Shown: in pieces, positions 42,038 through 49,939 of the stretch
How the letters are laid out: the number at the start of each line of letters is the position of its first letter
Numbering within the stretch: the stretch's first letter is position 1
The notes under the pieces: model-generated
What the model saw: the letters and a program-made list of their open reading frames with translations, nothing else
Told to the model about the DNA's origin: nothing
Databases searched by the model: none
Position numbers and translations under genes: made by a program
NCBI RefSeq assembly: GCF_026625985.1
Contig: NZ_CP113116.1
Location: forward strand, 2,108,001 to 2,172,000
Direction: 5' to 3'
From: Mycobacterium sp. Aquia_213
GTDB lineage: Bacteria > Actinomycetota > Actinomycetes > Mycobacteriales > Mycobacteriaceae
DNA length: 64,000 nucleotides

Positions 42038-42790
42038 CTACTGTTTTTCGACTTTGCCAGCGATCAGATTGGCGATGTCGACGCCCACTTCTCCGGGGTT
42101 TTGCCGGCAGCCGTCAACGTCGATCGAGATGTTGTTGCGTACCGTCAGCGCCCGCTGACAGGTCTTGACGATGTTCTCGCCGTCCTTGGTGAGGCTTACG
42201 GACACGGTAGCGCTCAGAACGCCGTTGGCGTTGGAAACCGGTCCCACCTTCCACTGAAAGCCCGGAGACTTCCCGCCGTCGGGAACGGTGCCTTGGCGGT
42301 TGGCGCAGGCGGGCCAGCGTTGAGCGGAGGTGGTGAAGAAGGCGCTCGCCTGCTGGGCGGAAGGAAACATCACCAGAAACTGGTTCGCGTCAGGGTTCGA
42401 CTCATTCGACCCCCCGGGCGAGGGCACGCTAATTCTCTCGCCGTGAACCGAGGTGTTTCCACTGTTGGCATAGACCGGCGCGAGGGCAGGACCGGTGATG
42501 TACAGGCATTCTTCGGGGAACCTAAATCCCTTGGGGCCCGAATCGGCGGTTTGGTTTTCTTGCAGAGAGTCGGACACTCGATCGGTCCTCGAGCCGGTAA
42601 CTCCCAGGACACCGTCGATATCGGCCGGGCCGAGCAAGAGATCCGCGAGTGCTGCCGGCGGGAGCGCCTGCTTCGAGGAAGTGGCGGGGGTTATCGATGT
42701 GAACGTGGTGCCCGTGCCGCCCCCATTGCTATCGCAACCCGCGGCCAGCACAACGGCGGCGACTGCGACGAAGGCCGGTAGCTGACGCAT
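42038..42790 (-). CDS. PknH-sensor-like lipoprotein
   Basis: 250 residues from ATG 42790. Signal peptide with lipobox (VLAAGC), Gly/Thr/Ser linker (~25-45), then an extracytoplasmic domain: ALADLLLGPADIDGVLG, FRFPEECLYITGPALAPVYANSG, FPSAQQASAFFTTSAQRWPACAN and TCQRALTVRNNISIDVDGCRQNPGE. This matches the PknH C-terminal sensor-like domain found on mycobacterial Ser/Thr kinases and on stand-alone lipoproteins. Conserved Cys residues suggest two disulfides. Paralogue of the broken gene just downstream. Confidence 0.85.
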   Translation of the reverse strand: MRQLPAFVAVAAVVLAAGCDSNGGGTGTTFTSITPATSSKQALPPAALADLLLGPADIDGVLGVTGSRTDRVSDSLQENQTADSGPKGFRFPEECLYITGPALAPVYANSGNTSVHGERISVPSPGGSNESNPDANQFLVMFPSAQQASAFFTTSAQRWPACANRQGTVPDGGKSPGFQWKVGPVSNANGVLSATVSVSLTKDGENIVKTCQRALTVRNNISIDVDGCRQNPGEVGVDIANLIAGKVEKQ

Positions 42791-42821
42791 GGTGGAGTGC
42801 CTTCCTGCTGGAGTCGTGCGG

Positions 42822-42838
42822 TGGAGCATACGACAGCG
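42822..42838 (-). promoter_or_regulatory. Shared promoter-like element, copy upstream of intact lipoprotein
   Basis: Same 17 bp as at 41923-41939, here 32 nt from the start codon. TATGCT could be the -10; a CTGACG hexamer (42850-42855 on the complement) is 19 bp further upstream as a poor -35. Confidence 0.4.
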
Positions 42839-42880
42839 TTCGCCGGCACCGTCAGTAGGAGCGAGCTGACAGACTGTGGT

Positions 42881-43249
42881 GTGCCCGAAATCGGTTTCGC
42901 CTCGGTAGCCCCGATCGTTCCCGTTCGAGATCTCGACATCGCCTTGGATCGCTACCGCCGACTGGGGTTCGACGCCCGCAGCTACGAAGGTCCGCAGCGC
43001 TACGGCTATGTCGACCGCGGCTCGGTGTCGATGCACCTCAGCGAGTGGGCCGAGCACGATCCGCTGCGCACGGCAGCCAGCGTGTACCTCTATGTCAGCG
43101 ACGCCGACGCCCTCTACGCGGAATGGGCGGCGCTCAAGGATCTCGACGGACGCTTGGTGGAACCGGTCGATACGCCTTACGGCTTAAGGGAATTCGCGTA
43201 CGTCGATCCCGACGGGACCTTACACCGCATCGGTTCGCGGCGAAGCTGA
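42881..43249 (+). CDS. VOC-family (bleomycin-resistance-like) protein
   Basis: 122 residues from GTG 42881. Motifs: IGFASVAPIVPVRDLDIALDRYRRLGFDARSYEG (first strand-helix), YGYVDRGSVSMHLSEW and LREFAYVDPDGTLHRIGS at the end. This is the pattern of dimeric bleomycin-binding/VOC proteins that lack a full metal-ligand set. The ligand is unknown. It is divergent from the lipoprotein, and its 3' end overlaps the convergent DMT gene by 30 bp. Confidence 0.82.
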   Translation: MPEIGFASVAPIVPVRDLDIALDRYRRLGFDARSYEGPQRYGYVDRGSVSMHLSEWAEHDPLRTAASVYLYVSDADALYAEWAALKDLDGRLVEPVDTPYGLREFAYVDPDGTLHRIGSRRS

Positions 43250-44131
43250 TCGCACGTCGATCGACGTATCGGTGGCCGGGGCTCCAGCGGCCTGGCTGTG
43301 CGCCAGTGCCACCGCCGCCGCGATCATCACCGCGACCGACACGCCGAGCGCAACCATGCCGACGTGGTTGGTGCTCAACGTCTCGCCCAGCACGGTGACG
43401 CCGAGCACCGAGCCGACGAGCGGCTCGGCGACCGTCACCGCAGGAAGCGACGCGGTCAGCGGGCCGGCGCCAAACGCCGACTGCTCCCACGCCGTCGCCG
43501 CGATCCCCAGCACCGCCCAGATATACAACTCGGGCGTTCGCAACAATTCCGGAATGCCACGGCCGAGTTGGTCGACCACGCCCTTCGTCAACACCGAAAA
43601 AAGGCCCCACAGCACGCCCGACATGAGCCCTAGCAGCAACGCGCTGAGCCAACCCGACGACAAGCGAGCACCGATCACACACACGATCAGGGCCGGGCCC
43701 AGGATCAAGGCCACGATCGTCCATGTCTTGATTGACCCGCGGGGAGTGCCGGCCTGCGGGTCGCCGACGGTCACCACCACTGCCACGGCGGCAACGAGAA
43801 GGATTGCCCAAATAGCTTGCCAGCGCGATATTTTGCGGTGATTCACCGTGCTGCTGATGAGTAGCGCGAACAGTAGCGAAGTCACCGACAGTGCCTGCAC
43901 GAGAACCACCGAACCCAGGCCGAGCGCCGCAGCCTGCAGCCCGAACCCGGCGGCGGCCACGAGACTGCCTAGCCACCAACGGCGATCGCGCAGCAGCCGA
44001 TGGAACAGCGCTGGGGTGCTGACCCGTTTGTCGGTGACCTGCCGAGCGGATCGCTGTTCTAGGACATCTCCGATGCCGATCATCAGCGCGGCCGCCAGCG
44101 CGAGCAGAACCGCGATCCCGGTCGTTCCCAT
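43220..44131 (-). CDS. DMT-superfamily (EamA-like) transporter
   Basis: 303 residues with about ten hydrophobic helices forming two EamA-type halves (first half AVLLALAAALMIGIGDVLEQRSAR...; second half SALLLGLMSGVLWGLFSVLTKG...AGPLTASLPAVTVAEPLVGSVLGVTVLGETL). The APxxGSxxGxxxLGE pattern is the family hallmark. Inner membrane; export of a small metabolite is inferred. Transcribed with the DoxX and bicupin genes in the same direction, only 11 bp from the former. Confidence 0.85.
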   Translation of the reverse strand: MGTTGIAVLLALAAALMIGIGDVLEQRSARQVTDKRVSTPALFHRLLRDRRWWLGSLVAAAGFGLQAAALGLGSVVLVQALSVTSLLFALLISSTVNHRKISRWQAIWAILLVAAVAVVVTVGDPQAGTPRGSIKTWTIVALILGPALIVCVIGARLSSGWLSALLLGLMSGVLWGLFSVLTKGVVDQLGRGIPELLRTPELYIWAVLGIAATAWEQSAFGAGPLTASLPAVTVAEPLVGSVLGVTVLGETLSTNHVGMVALGVSVAVMIAAAVALAHSQAAGAPATDTSIDVRSASPRTDAV

Positions 44132-44142
44132 CGAAAGCTCCG

Positions 44143-44532
44143 TTAGCTGTTGCGCATGATCTTAAGCGCCGTGGTGATCATCGGAATCTGAAGCGGCAGC
44201 CGGGCGAAGGCGGCGATGCGCATCGGCCACGGCTTGCTCCACCACAACCGGCACATGTTGACGTTGGCCGGGAAGACCCCGATGAACAGCAGGATTGCGG
44301 CCAGCGCGGCGAACCGCCGAGTCTGGCGCGGGACTAGCAAGGCGCCGGTGGCTATCTCGGCGACACCCGATGCGTAGGTGTAGAAGCGCGGATCTCCGGG
44401 CAGCTCGACGGGGACGATCGTGTCGAACGGTTTGGGGGCAAGGAAGTGCACGGTGCCGATGCCCATCAACATGGCCGCGACTCGGTATGCGGCGGTCTGG
44501 GTCTCGCGCTGGGCTGCGGGGGTGGTGGTCAT
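44143..44532 (-). CDS. DoxX-like small membrane protein
   Basis: 129 residues with four hydrophobic segments (VAAMLMGIGTVHFLAP, YTYASGVAEIATGALLV, FAALAAILLFIGVFPANVNM and a C-terminal stretch). The HFxxPxxFDxIVP and ANVNM features match DoxX/MauE-type proteins. In M. tuberculosis a DoxX protein works with a superoxide dismutase and thiosulfate sulfurtransferase; no such partners are visible here. It lies between the bicupin and DMT genes, probably co-transcribed. Confidence 0.82.
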   Translation of the reverse strand: MTTTPAAQRETQTAAYRVAAMLMGIGTVHFLAPKPFDTIVPVELPGDPRFYTYASGVAEIATGALLVPRQTRRFAALAAILLFIGVFPANVNMCRLWWSKPWPMRIAAFARLPLQIPMITTALKIMRNS

Positions 44533-44565
44533 GGACCCATTGTGCTCATGCCGGGCGGTGAGTTG

Positions 44566-45624
44566 TCACCGCTCCCCGACGGCGTGGGCGTCGAGCGGGT
44601 TGATCCGATTGACGATCAGCGGGTCGGCTTTGGTGAAGGGGAAGTCGGGCAGGTCGTCGATGTGGGTGTCGAACGTGGCCGCCAGCACCTCGCGTGAGTA
44701 GGCGCTGATCGACGTCCGGTAGCCGATGTCCGCGGGGGTGGGCTGGTCGAAGAAGATGCAGAAGTGCATCTCCGGGGCGTCGAACACCTCGATGTGGTGC
44801 GGGTAGGCGCGGGGGATGAAGTACACGTCGCCCTGCCGCAAGTACCAGGTGTCGAGTTCGCCGCCCGGGGCCATCACGGTCATGCGGGCCGCGCCCTTGT
44901 TGACGTAACCCATCTCCGCGGTAATCGGGTGCCAGTGCGGCTCGCGCATCCCGTCTTCGCGAATGCGCAACGAGTACATCGACAAATCCTTGAGTGCGGG
45001 CCAGTACTGCACGCGTGCGGTCCTCGCCGACCCGACCGCACTAGTGACGGGCGGCGTCATCGCGTCCACGGAGAACTTGTGCGGGTCGTCGAAATAGGCG
45101 GTCGCGGGCACATCGGGGTCGCCGTCGCGGCGGGCCAATGCGCGGTCGACGGTGCTGCGGCGCATCGCCGCGAAATCCGAGGCCGGCAGATCGTAGGTGT
45201 TTCCCAGCACGGCGTCGGTCATCGCTCCGAATGCGGCGCCCAGGCCGAAATCTTCGGGGCGTTCGTTGCGGAACGTGATCACGAATTCGCATTCGTCCGT
45301 GCCGATGTTCTCGATGTGGTGCAGCGAGCCGGAGTCGATGTGGAACATGTCGCCCGCCCGAACCACGAAAGAGGCGAACCGGCTGCCGGTGTCGAGCACC
45401 GAGACCAATGCGGTCCCCGAAACGCAGTAGGTCAACTCGTTGGCATTGGCGTGCCAGTGCGGGGTCCGCATGGCGCCGGGGCTGATCAACAGCCGCTTGA
45501 TCGATAGCCCCTTGAGGATGGGAAAGACGTCGGCGGTGAGGCGCGTGATCGAGCCCAGCTCGGATTCTTCGACGACTTCACCTTCGGTTAACGATGCGAC
45601 GTGTTTGCTTATTTGCCTTAGCAT
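44566..45624 (-). CDS. Bicupin, oxalate-decarboxylase-like
   Basis: 352 residues with GAGGAG upstream of ATG 45624. Two cupin domains: the first has H56, H58 and E63 (TPHWHANANE) plus a His at 102/103 (SLHHIE); the second has H230, H232 and E237 (EPHWHPITAE) plus His 276/277 (YPHHIE). Both metal sites (Mn type) look intact. Similar to oxalate decarboxylase or related bicupin oxygenases. Without the lid motif confirmed, decarboxylation of oxalate is only probable. Cytoplasmic; no signal peptide. Confidence 0.85.
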   Translation of the reverse strand: MLRQISKHVASLTEGEVVEESELGSITRLTADVFPILKGLSIKRLLISPGAMRTPHWHANANELTYCVSGTALVSVLDTGSRFASFVVRAGDMFHIDSGSLHHIENIGTDECEFVITFRNERPEDFGLGAAFGAMTDAVLGNTYDLPASDFAAMRRSTVDRALARRDGDPDVPATAYFDDPHKFSVDAMTPPVTSAVGSARTARVQYWPALKDLSMYSLRIREDGMREPHWHPITAEMGYVNKGAARMTVMAPGGELDTWYLRQGDVYFIPRAYPHHIEVFDAPEMHFCIFFDQPTPADIGYRTSISAYSREVLAATFDTHIDDLPDFPFTKADPLIVNRINPLDAHAVGER

Positions 45625-45751
45625 TTCAATCTCCTCAGCGGGCTCCGGGATGACTACCCTTATGATTCCGCCACGGGCTGCCGCCCGTCCAACACCGCTT
45701 TTCGATGTGTTGATCAGCGTTGGTTATTGAGCCGGCGGGGCGACAGGAAAC

Positions 45752-45781
45752 GCCCAGCGTGAAGTTAGTTTCACGCTGGGC
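45752..45781. terminator. Hairpin 1 (12-bp stem, 6-nt loop)
   Basis: GCCCAGCGTGAA, loop GTTAGT, TTCACGCTGGGC: a perfect stem with no U-run, the I-shaped type common in mycobacteria. It lies downstream of the adhB-like gene, 128 bp before the bicupin start on the same strand. Confidence 0.65.
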
Positions 45782-45782
45782 T

Positions 45783-45810
45783 CCGAACGTGAAGTTAGTT
45801 TCACGTTCGG
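45783..45810. terminator. Hairpin 2 (11-bp stem, 6-nt loop)
   Basis: CCGAACGTGAA, loop GTTAGT, TTCACGTTCGG. It shares the 16-nt core GTGAAGTTAGTTTCAC with hairpin 1 but has a different outer stem, and lies 1 bp from it. A transcript leaving the alcohol dehydrogenase meets this one first. Confidence 0.65.
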
Positions 45811-45845
45811 GCTAGAGCGGACGGGGCTAGAGCGGACGGGGCTAG
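45811..45845 (-). repeat. Two tandem 15-bp copies of the gene's stop-codon region
   Basis: GCTAGAGCGGACGGG occurs twice (45811-45825 and 45826-45840), followed by a GCTAGG partial copy that includes the alcohol dehydrogenase stop. On the coding strand each unit is CCCGTCCGCTCTAGC-like and carries TAG in the same frame, giving three in-frame stops 15 nt apart. Confidence 0.7.
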
Positions 45846-46972
45846 GAGCGGTCGGCGTCGGTGAATCGGATGACGCCGCGGATGTTGCGACCCTCGAGCA
45901 TGTCGCGATAGCCGTCGTTGATCTGCTCGAGGCTGTATTCGCGGGTCACCATGTCGTCGAGGTTGATGTGGCCCAGCTTGTACAACTCGAGGATCGCGGG
46001 GATGTCGTATTGCGGGTTGCCCCCGCCAAAGATGCTGCCCTGCAAGCTCTTCTGTAACAGTGACAGCCCCGCGAGGTTCAGAGTGCACTCGTTGGACATG
46101 ACGCTGGCCATGCCGGTGAGGACGCAGATGCCCCCTTTGGCGGTCAGCCCCATCCACGACTCGACGTCTTTACCCTCCACGTGGCCGACGGTGACGATCA
46201 CCTTGTGGCACATCAGGCCTCGCGTCGCCTCGGCGATGCTGACGGCTGCCGCCGTGACGTCGGCGAACGCCTCGGTGGCGCCGAACTTGAGTGCCTGCTC
46301 GCGTTTCCATTCGTAGGGGTCCACGGCGAATATGCGTCGGGCACCGGCGATTCGGGCGCCCTGCAGCGCGGCGACACCGACGCCGCCGATCCCGACGACC
46401 GCCACGTCGTCACCCGGCGTGATCGCGGCGCTGCGCACCGCCGAGCCGTAGCCGGTCGTGACCCCGCAGCCCACCAGACAGGCGACGTCGAAGGGGATCG
46501 TGGGGTCGATCTTGACCACCGACGTGTGGTGCACCACCACATACGGCGCGAAGGTTCCCAGCAGCGACATCGGGATCACGTTGCGTCCCTGCGCCGTCAC
46601 TCGAAAAGTTCCGTCGGATACCGATTGGCCAGATAGCAGACCCATGCCGAGGTCGCAGAGGTTGCGCAGCCCGGTCTGGCACGGCTTGCATGTCCCGCAG
46701 GACGGGATGAACGACATCACGACGTGATCGCCGACGGCCAGGTTCTCCACGCCCTCGCCGATCTCGGTGATGATGCCGGCGCCCTCGTGACCACCGAGCA
46801 CCGGATAGCTCGGGATGGGGAAGTCGCCGGTCATCAGGTGATGGTCGGAGTGGCACAGGCCGGCCGTTTCCAGCTGGACGGTCACTTCACCGTGGCGGGG
46901 ATCGCCGATCTCGATCTCCTCGACCGACCACGGCTCGTTCAATTCCCAGACCAGTGCACCTTTGGTCTTCAA
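45842..46972 (-). CDS. NDMA-type zinc-dependent alcohol dehydrogenase (AdhB-like)
   Basis: 376 residues from a TTG start at 46972 with GGAGG upstream; the MKTKGA opening is that of mycobacterial AdhB. Catalytic zinc ligands C40 and H62-E63, structural zinc Cys at 92, 95, 98 and 106, and the nucleotide motif VVGIGGVGVAALQG (Rossmann) are present. It oxidises alcohols with a tightly bound or mycofactocin-linked nicotinamide, as inferred for the NDMA-dependent group. Close to Rv0761c in pattern. Divergent from the thiolase. Confidence 0.9.
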   Translation of the reverse strand: MKTKGALVWELNEPWSVEEIEIGDPRHGEVTVQLETAGLCHSDHHLMTGDFPIPSYPVLGGHEGAGIITEIGEGVENLAVGDHVVMSFIPSCGTCKPCQTGLRNLCDLGMGLLSGQSVSDGTFRVTAQGRNVIPMSLLGTFAPYVVVHHTSVVKIDPTIPFDVACLVGCGVTTGYGSAVRSAAITPGDDVAVVGIGGVGVAALQGARIAGARRIFAVDPYEWKREQALKFGATEAFADVTAAAVSIAEATRGLMCHKVIVTVGHVEGKDVESWMGLTAKGGICVLTGMASVMSNECTLNLAGLSLLQKSLQGSIFGGGNPQYDIPAILELYKLGHINLDDMVTREYSLEQINDGYRDMLEGRNIRGVIRFTDADRS

Positions 46973-47060
46973 CGGCAGGCCTCCGTCTTTACCCGAACCG
47001 CTTAATTGTTAGCGCCGTCACACGCCCCCGGCGTACCGAACTTAGACCATTACTATTGCC

Positions 47061-47071
47061 AATACAGTATT
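47061..47071. promoter_or_regulatory. Palindrome in adh/thiolase intergenic region
   Basis: AATAC-A-GTATT, a perfect 5-bp inverted repeat in an AT-rich patch between the two divergent start codons; a TACGAT (TANNNT) box follows at 47075-47080, 39 nt before the thiolase ATG. It is a candidate operator or promoter element. Confidence 0.35.
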
Positions 47072-47119
47072 TGATACGATTCGCGTCGTCTGACCGCCCA
47101 CCGCAGCGAGGTTAAGAAC

Positions 47120-48295
47120 ATGGGTACACCTGTCATCGTCGGAGCTGTCCGGACGGCAATTGGCCGCTCGTTCAAAGGGACGCTGGTCAACACGCCGCCG
47201 GAGACCCTGATCACCGCGGTGCTCCCGGAGGTGGTCCGCAGGTCCGGCGTCGACCCGTCGGTCATCGATGACATCATCTTCGCCGAATCACATTACGGCG
47301 GAGGCGATTTGGCCCGCTATGCCGCCACCGCCACCGGTCTGGATCATGTTCCCGGCCAGTCGGTCAATCGCCACTGCGCGGGCAGCCTGACCGCCATCGG
47401 CAACGCCTCGGCGCAGATCGGCTCGGGGATGGAGCGGGTGCTGATCGCCGGCGGCGTGCAGTCGCTGTCGATGACGCCGCTGACGAACTGGCGCATCCCG
47501 GGACCTGAGCTGCAGTTCGAGGAGCGGTGGATGCCGCCGACGCACGTCGAGACGCCGGATGCGCCCGCCAAGGACATGTCGATCACCGTGGGCTGGAACA
47601 CCGCCCAGAGTGTCGGCATCACCCGCGAGGAGATGGACGCCTGGGCGGCCCGCTCGCATCAGCGCGCCGTCGCGGCCCAGGACGCCGGCAAGTTCGCCGA
47701 CGAGATCCTGCCGCTGAAGATCACCCAGTTCGACGGCTCGGTCACCGAGTTCGCCGTCGACGAGCACCCCCGCCGCGACACCACCGTCGAGAAGCTCGCC
47801 GGCCTCAAGGTGTTGCATCCGGAGATCGAGGGCTTCTCGATCACCGCGGGCAACAGCAGCGGCACCAACGACGCTGCGGCCGCGGTCGCGCTGGTGGACC
47901 GCGAGTACGCGCTGGCCGAGAAGCTCAACGTGATGGGCACCGTCAAGGCCTGGGCCGCCGCGGGCGTGCCGCCCAGGGACTGCGGTCTGGGCGCGGTGAA
48001 GGTCATCGGAAAGGTGCTGCAACGGGCCGGCTTGTCGCCGTCGGACGTGGCGCTGTGGGAGATCAACGAGGCGTTCGCCTCCGTGCCGATCGCGGCCTGC
48101 CGGGAGTACGGCCTCGACGAGGAGAAGGTGAACTTCTCCGGTAGCGGCTGCAGCCTCGGCCACCCCATCGCCGCCTCGGGCGCGCGCATGGTTACCACGC
48201 TGGTCTACGAGTTGGCCCGCCGCGGTGGCGGCATCGGTGTCGCGGCCATGTGCGCCGGCGGTGGCCAGGGCGGCGCTGTCGTCGTCGAGGTCTAA
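47120..48295 (+). CDS. Thiolase (acetyl-CoA acyltransferase)
   Basis: 391 residues. Nucleophile C86 (VNRHCAGSL), H348 in GCSLGHPIAASGAR and C378 in MCAGGGQG complete the thiolase triad. It cleaves 3-ketoacyl-CoA with CoA, or condenses acetyl-CoA in reverse. Residues NSSGTND and GLGAVKVIGKVLQRAGL are typical of FadA-type degradative thiolases. It shares an upstream region with the alcohol dehydrogenase; they might act on the same catabolic route but this is inference. Confidence 0.92.
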   Translation: MGTPVIVGAVRTAIGRSFKGTLVNTPPETLITAVLPEVVRRSGVDPSVIDDIIFAESHYGGGDLARYAATATGLDHVPGQSVNRHCAGSLTAIGNASAQIGSGMERVLIAGGVQSLSMTPLTNWRIPGPELQFEERWMPPTHVETPDAPAKDMSITVGWNTAQSVGITREEMDAWAARSHQRAVAAQDAGKFADEILPLKITQFDGSVTEFAVDEHPRRDTTVEKLAGLKVLHPEIEGFSITAGNSSGTNDAAAAVALVDREYALAEKLNVMGTVKAWAAAGVPPRDCGLGAVKVIGKVLQRAGLSPSDVALWEINEAFASVPIAACREYGLDEEKVNFSGSGCSLGHPIAASGARMVTTLVYELARRGGGIGVAAMCAGGGQGGAVVVEV

Positions 48296-48299
48296 GCGC

Positions 48300-48920
48300 T
48301 CAGTTGCAGAACGTGTAGCCGATGAATTCGGTTTCGCGGGTGTTGCTCGGCGAGTAGTTGACGTAGTGCACCGCCGGCATCCCGTTGTACTGAGTGTCGA
48401 TTTGTTGCGCGTTGGGCGGCGGGACCCCTTTGGGGAACGCCAGGATCATGTCGCTGAAGATCTTGAGGCCGAGCACGCAGATGGCATCCGAGCGCGGCTT
48501 CTGCGCATTCCACGCATGCACAACAACCGGTTCCGTCAGCTGGGTGCCGGTGGCGCAATTCGGATCGCACAACTTGAAAACGGCGGTGCCGGTCCCATCG
48601 GCGCCCTGTGGTCCCCACGAGCTCCATGACATGTCTTGCAGCGCAACGGCAACGCTCGCGCATCCCAGAACATTGAGCTTCTTCGGACGGGCGCTGGGCT
48701 GGACCGCCTGGTTGTAGCACCCCGGAATGGCGTAGCTGTCCGGCGGCGGCGGTGGTTGGCTGGTGGACTGTGCCGCCGTGCTGTCCTGGCCATGCGTCAG
48801 TTTCACTCCGGCGAAGGTCAGCACACCCACCAGTAGAAGGGCTACGACGATGCCGATCACCGTTAGCCGCCCCCGCGGAATGTGCCGCAACCCGCCCGAT
48901 GGGGAGACGTTGCCGCTCAC
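48300..48920 (-). CDS. Membrane-anchored extracytoplasmic hypothetical protein
   Basis: 206 residues from GTG 48920 (TGGAGAAC upstream). A membrane helix at ~18-42 (RLTVIGIVVALLLVGVLTFAGVKL), a Gln/Ser/Pro linker (QSTSQPPPPPD), then an extracytoplasmic domain with about six Cys (IPGCYNQ, NVLGCASV, KLCDPNCATG, AICVLGL, YTFCN) likely forming disulfides. Trp-rich SWSSWGPQGADG. No family recognised. Convergent to the thiolase with 4 bp between stops. Confidence 0.72.
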   Translation of the reverse strand: MSGNVSPSGGLRHIPRGRLTVIGIVVALLLVGVLTFAGVKLTHGQDSTAAQSTSQPPPPPDSYAIPGCYNQAVQPSARPKKLNVLGCASVAVALQDMSWSSWGPQGADGTGTAVFKLCDPNCATGTQLTEPVVVHAWNAQKPRSDAICVLGLKIFSDMILAFPKGVPPPNAQQIDTQYNGMPAVHYVNYSPSNTRETEFIGYTFCN

Positions 48921-49049
48921 GTTCTCCAGGTTAAGGCAGATCTCGATGCCGGGGTGCCGGCTGCACCAAGCATCGTGGCACAGTAAATTTGGTCAACGCT
49001 ACCAACATAGGGAAGTATCGAGGCTCTCGCGACGTGTTAGGAGTAACCG

Positions 49050-49778
49050 ATGAACGACCACGCACTGGCCGCGCGCTTGGCCACCGAGGCGGGGCAGCTG
49101 CTGCTCGGGGTGCGGGAGGAATTCGCCGACGCCGACGGGAGCGAGCGGAAAGCCGCGGGGGACAAGCGATCCCACGATTTCCTGATGCAAGCGCTGGGCG
49201 CCGAGCGGCCCCAGGATGCGGTGCTTTCCGAGGAGGGCGCCGACGACCCGGTGCGGTTGCGCTCGGAGCGGGTGTGGATCGTCGACCCGCTGGACGGCAC
49301 CCGGGAATTCTCCGAGCTCGGACGCGACGACTGGGCGGTGCACGTCGCGCTGTGGCAGGCCGGTGACCTGGTCGCCGGCGCCGTAGCGCTGCCGGCCCAG
49401 GGCGTCACGCTGGCAACCCCCGACGTCGCGGCGCCGCCCGCCGCGCCGGCCAAGCCGCGCATCGTCGTATCGCGCACCCGGCCACCGGCTATCGCGTTGG
49501 CGGTTCGCGACGCGTTGGACGGCACGCTGGTGGAAATGGGTTCTGCCGGAGCCAAAGTCGCGTCAATCGTGCAGGGCTTGTCGGATGTCTACGTCCATGC
49601 CGGCGGGCAATTTGAATGGGACTCGGCCGCCCCCGTGGCGGTAGCCCGTGCGGCCGGTTTGCACACCTCGCGCATCGACGGGTCGGCACTGCTATACAAC
49701 CAGGCCGATCCGAAGTTGCCCGACGTGGTGGTGTGCCGCCCCGAGCTTGCGGCAGCGGTGCTGGCCGTCACGGGCTAA
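49050..49778 (+). CDS. cysQ: 3'(2'),5'-bisphosphate nucleotidase, CysQ-like
   Basis: 242 residues with AGGAG upstream of ATG 49050. Inositol-monophosphatase-fold metal ligands: E61-E62 (LSEEGADD), D79 and D82 (DPLDGTREF), and WDSAAP (~194). It dephosphorylates 3'-phosphoadenosine 5'-phosphate, the by-product of sulfotransfer. It resembles M. tuberculosis CysQ (Rv2131c) in motif spacing but is shorter and diverges at the N terminus, so may be a paralogue. A sulfotransferase lies 3 kb downstream. Confidence 0.85.
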   Translation: MNDHALAARLATEAGQLLLGVREEFADADGSERKAAGDKRSHDFLMQALGAERPQDAVLSEEGADDPVRLRSERVWIVDPLDGTREFSELGRDDWAVHVALWQAGDLVAGAVALPAQGVTLATPDVAAPPAAPAKPRIVVSRTRPPAIALAVRDALDGTLVEMGSAGAKVASIVQGLSDVYVHAGGQFEWDSAAPVAVARAAGLHTSRIDGSALLYNQADPKLPDVVVCRPELAAAVLAVTG

Positions 49779-49843
49779 CGCACGCGCGGTCCCGCCGAAC
49801 TGATTAAACGCCAGGTGATCTCCGCCTGGTGGCTGATGATTGC

Positions 49844-49876
49844 GCCTCGTGAGGCCTTGACTCATCCTCACGAGGC
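49844..49876. terminator. Hairpin downstream of cysQ
   Basis: GCCTCGTGAGG, 11-nt loop, CCTCACGAGGC: perfect 11-bp stem, 65 bp after the cysQ stop and without a T-run. TGATTG/CAATCA flanks extend the symmetry. Confidence 0.6.
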
Positions 49877-49911
49877 CGCAACAATCAGATCTTACAGTGG
49901 ATGTAACTCTG

Positions 49912-49917
49912 TATAAT
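49912..49917 (+). promoter_or_regulatory. Consensus -10 box
   Basis: TATAAT, 23 nt before the GTG start of the hydrolase gene, in an AT-rich patch after the cysQ terminator. TTACAG/CTGTAtAA around it is a near-palindrome. No convincing -35 at 16-18 bp. Confidence 0.5.
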
Positions 49918-49939
49918 CAAGTTCCGCGGGAATGGACCA

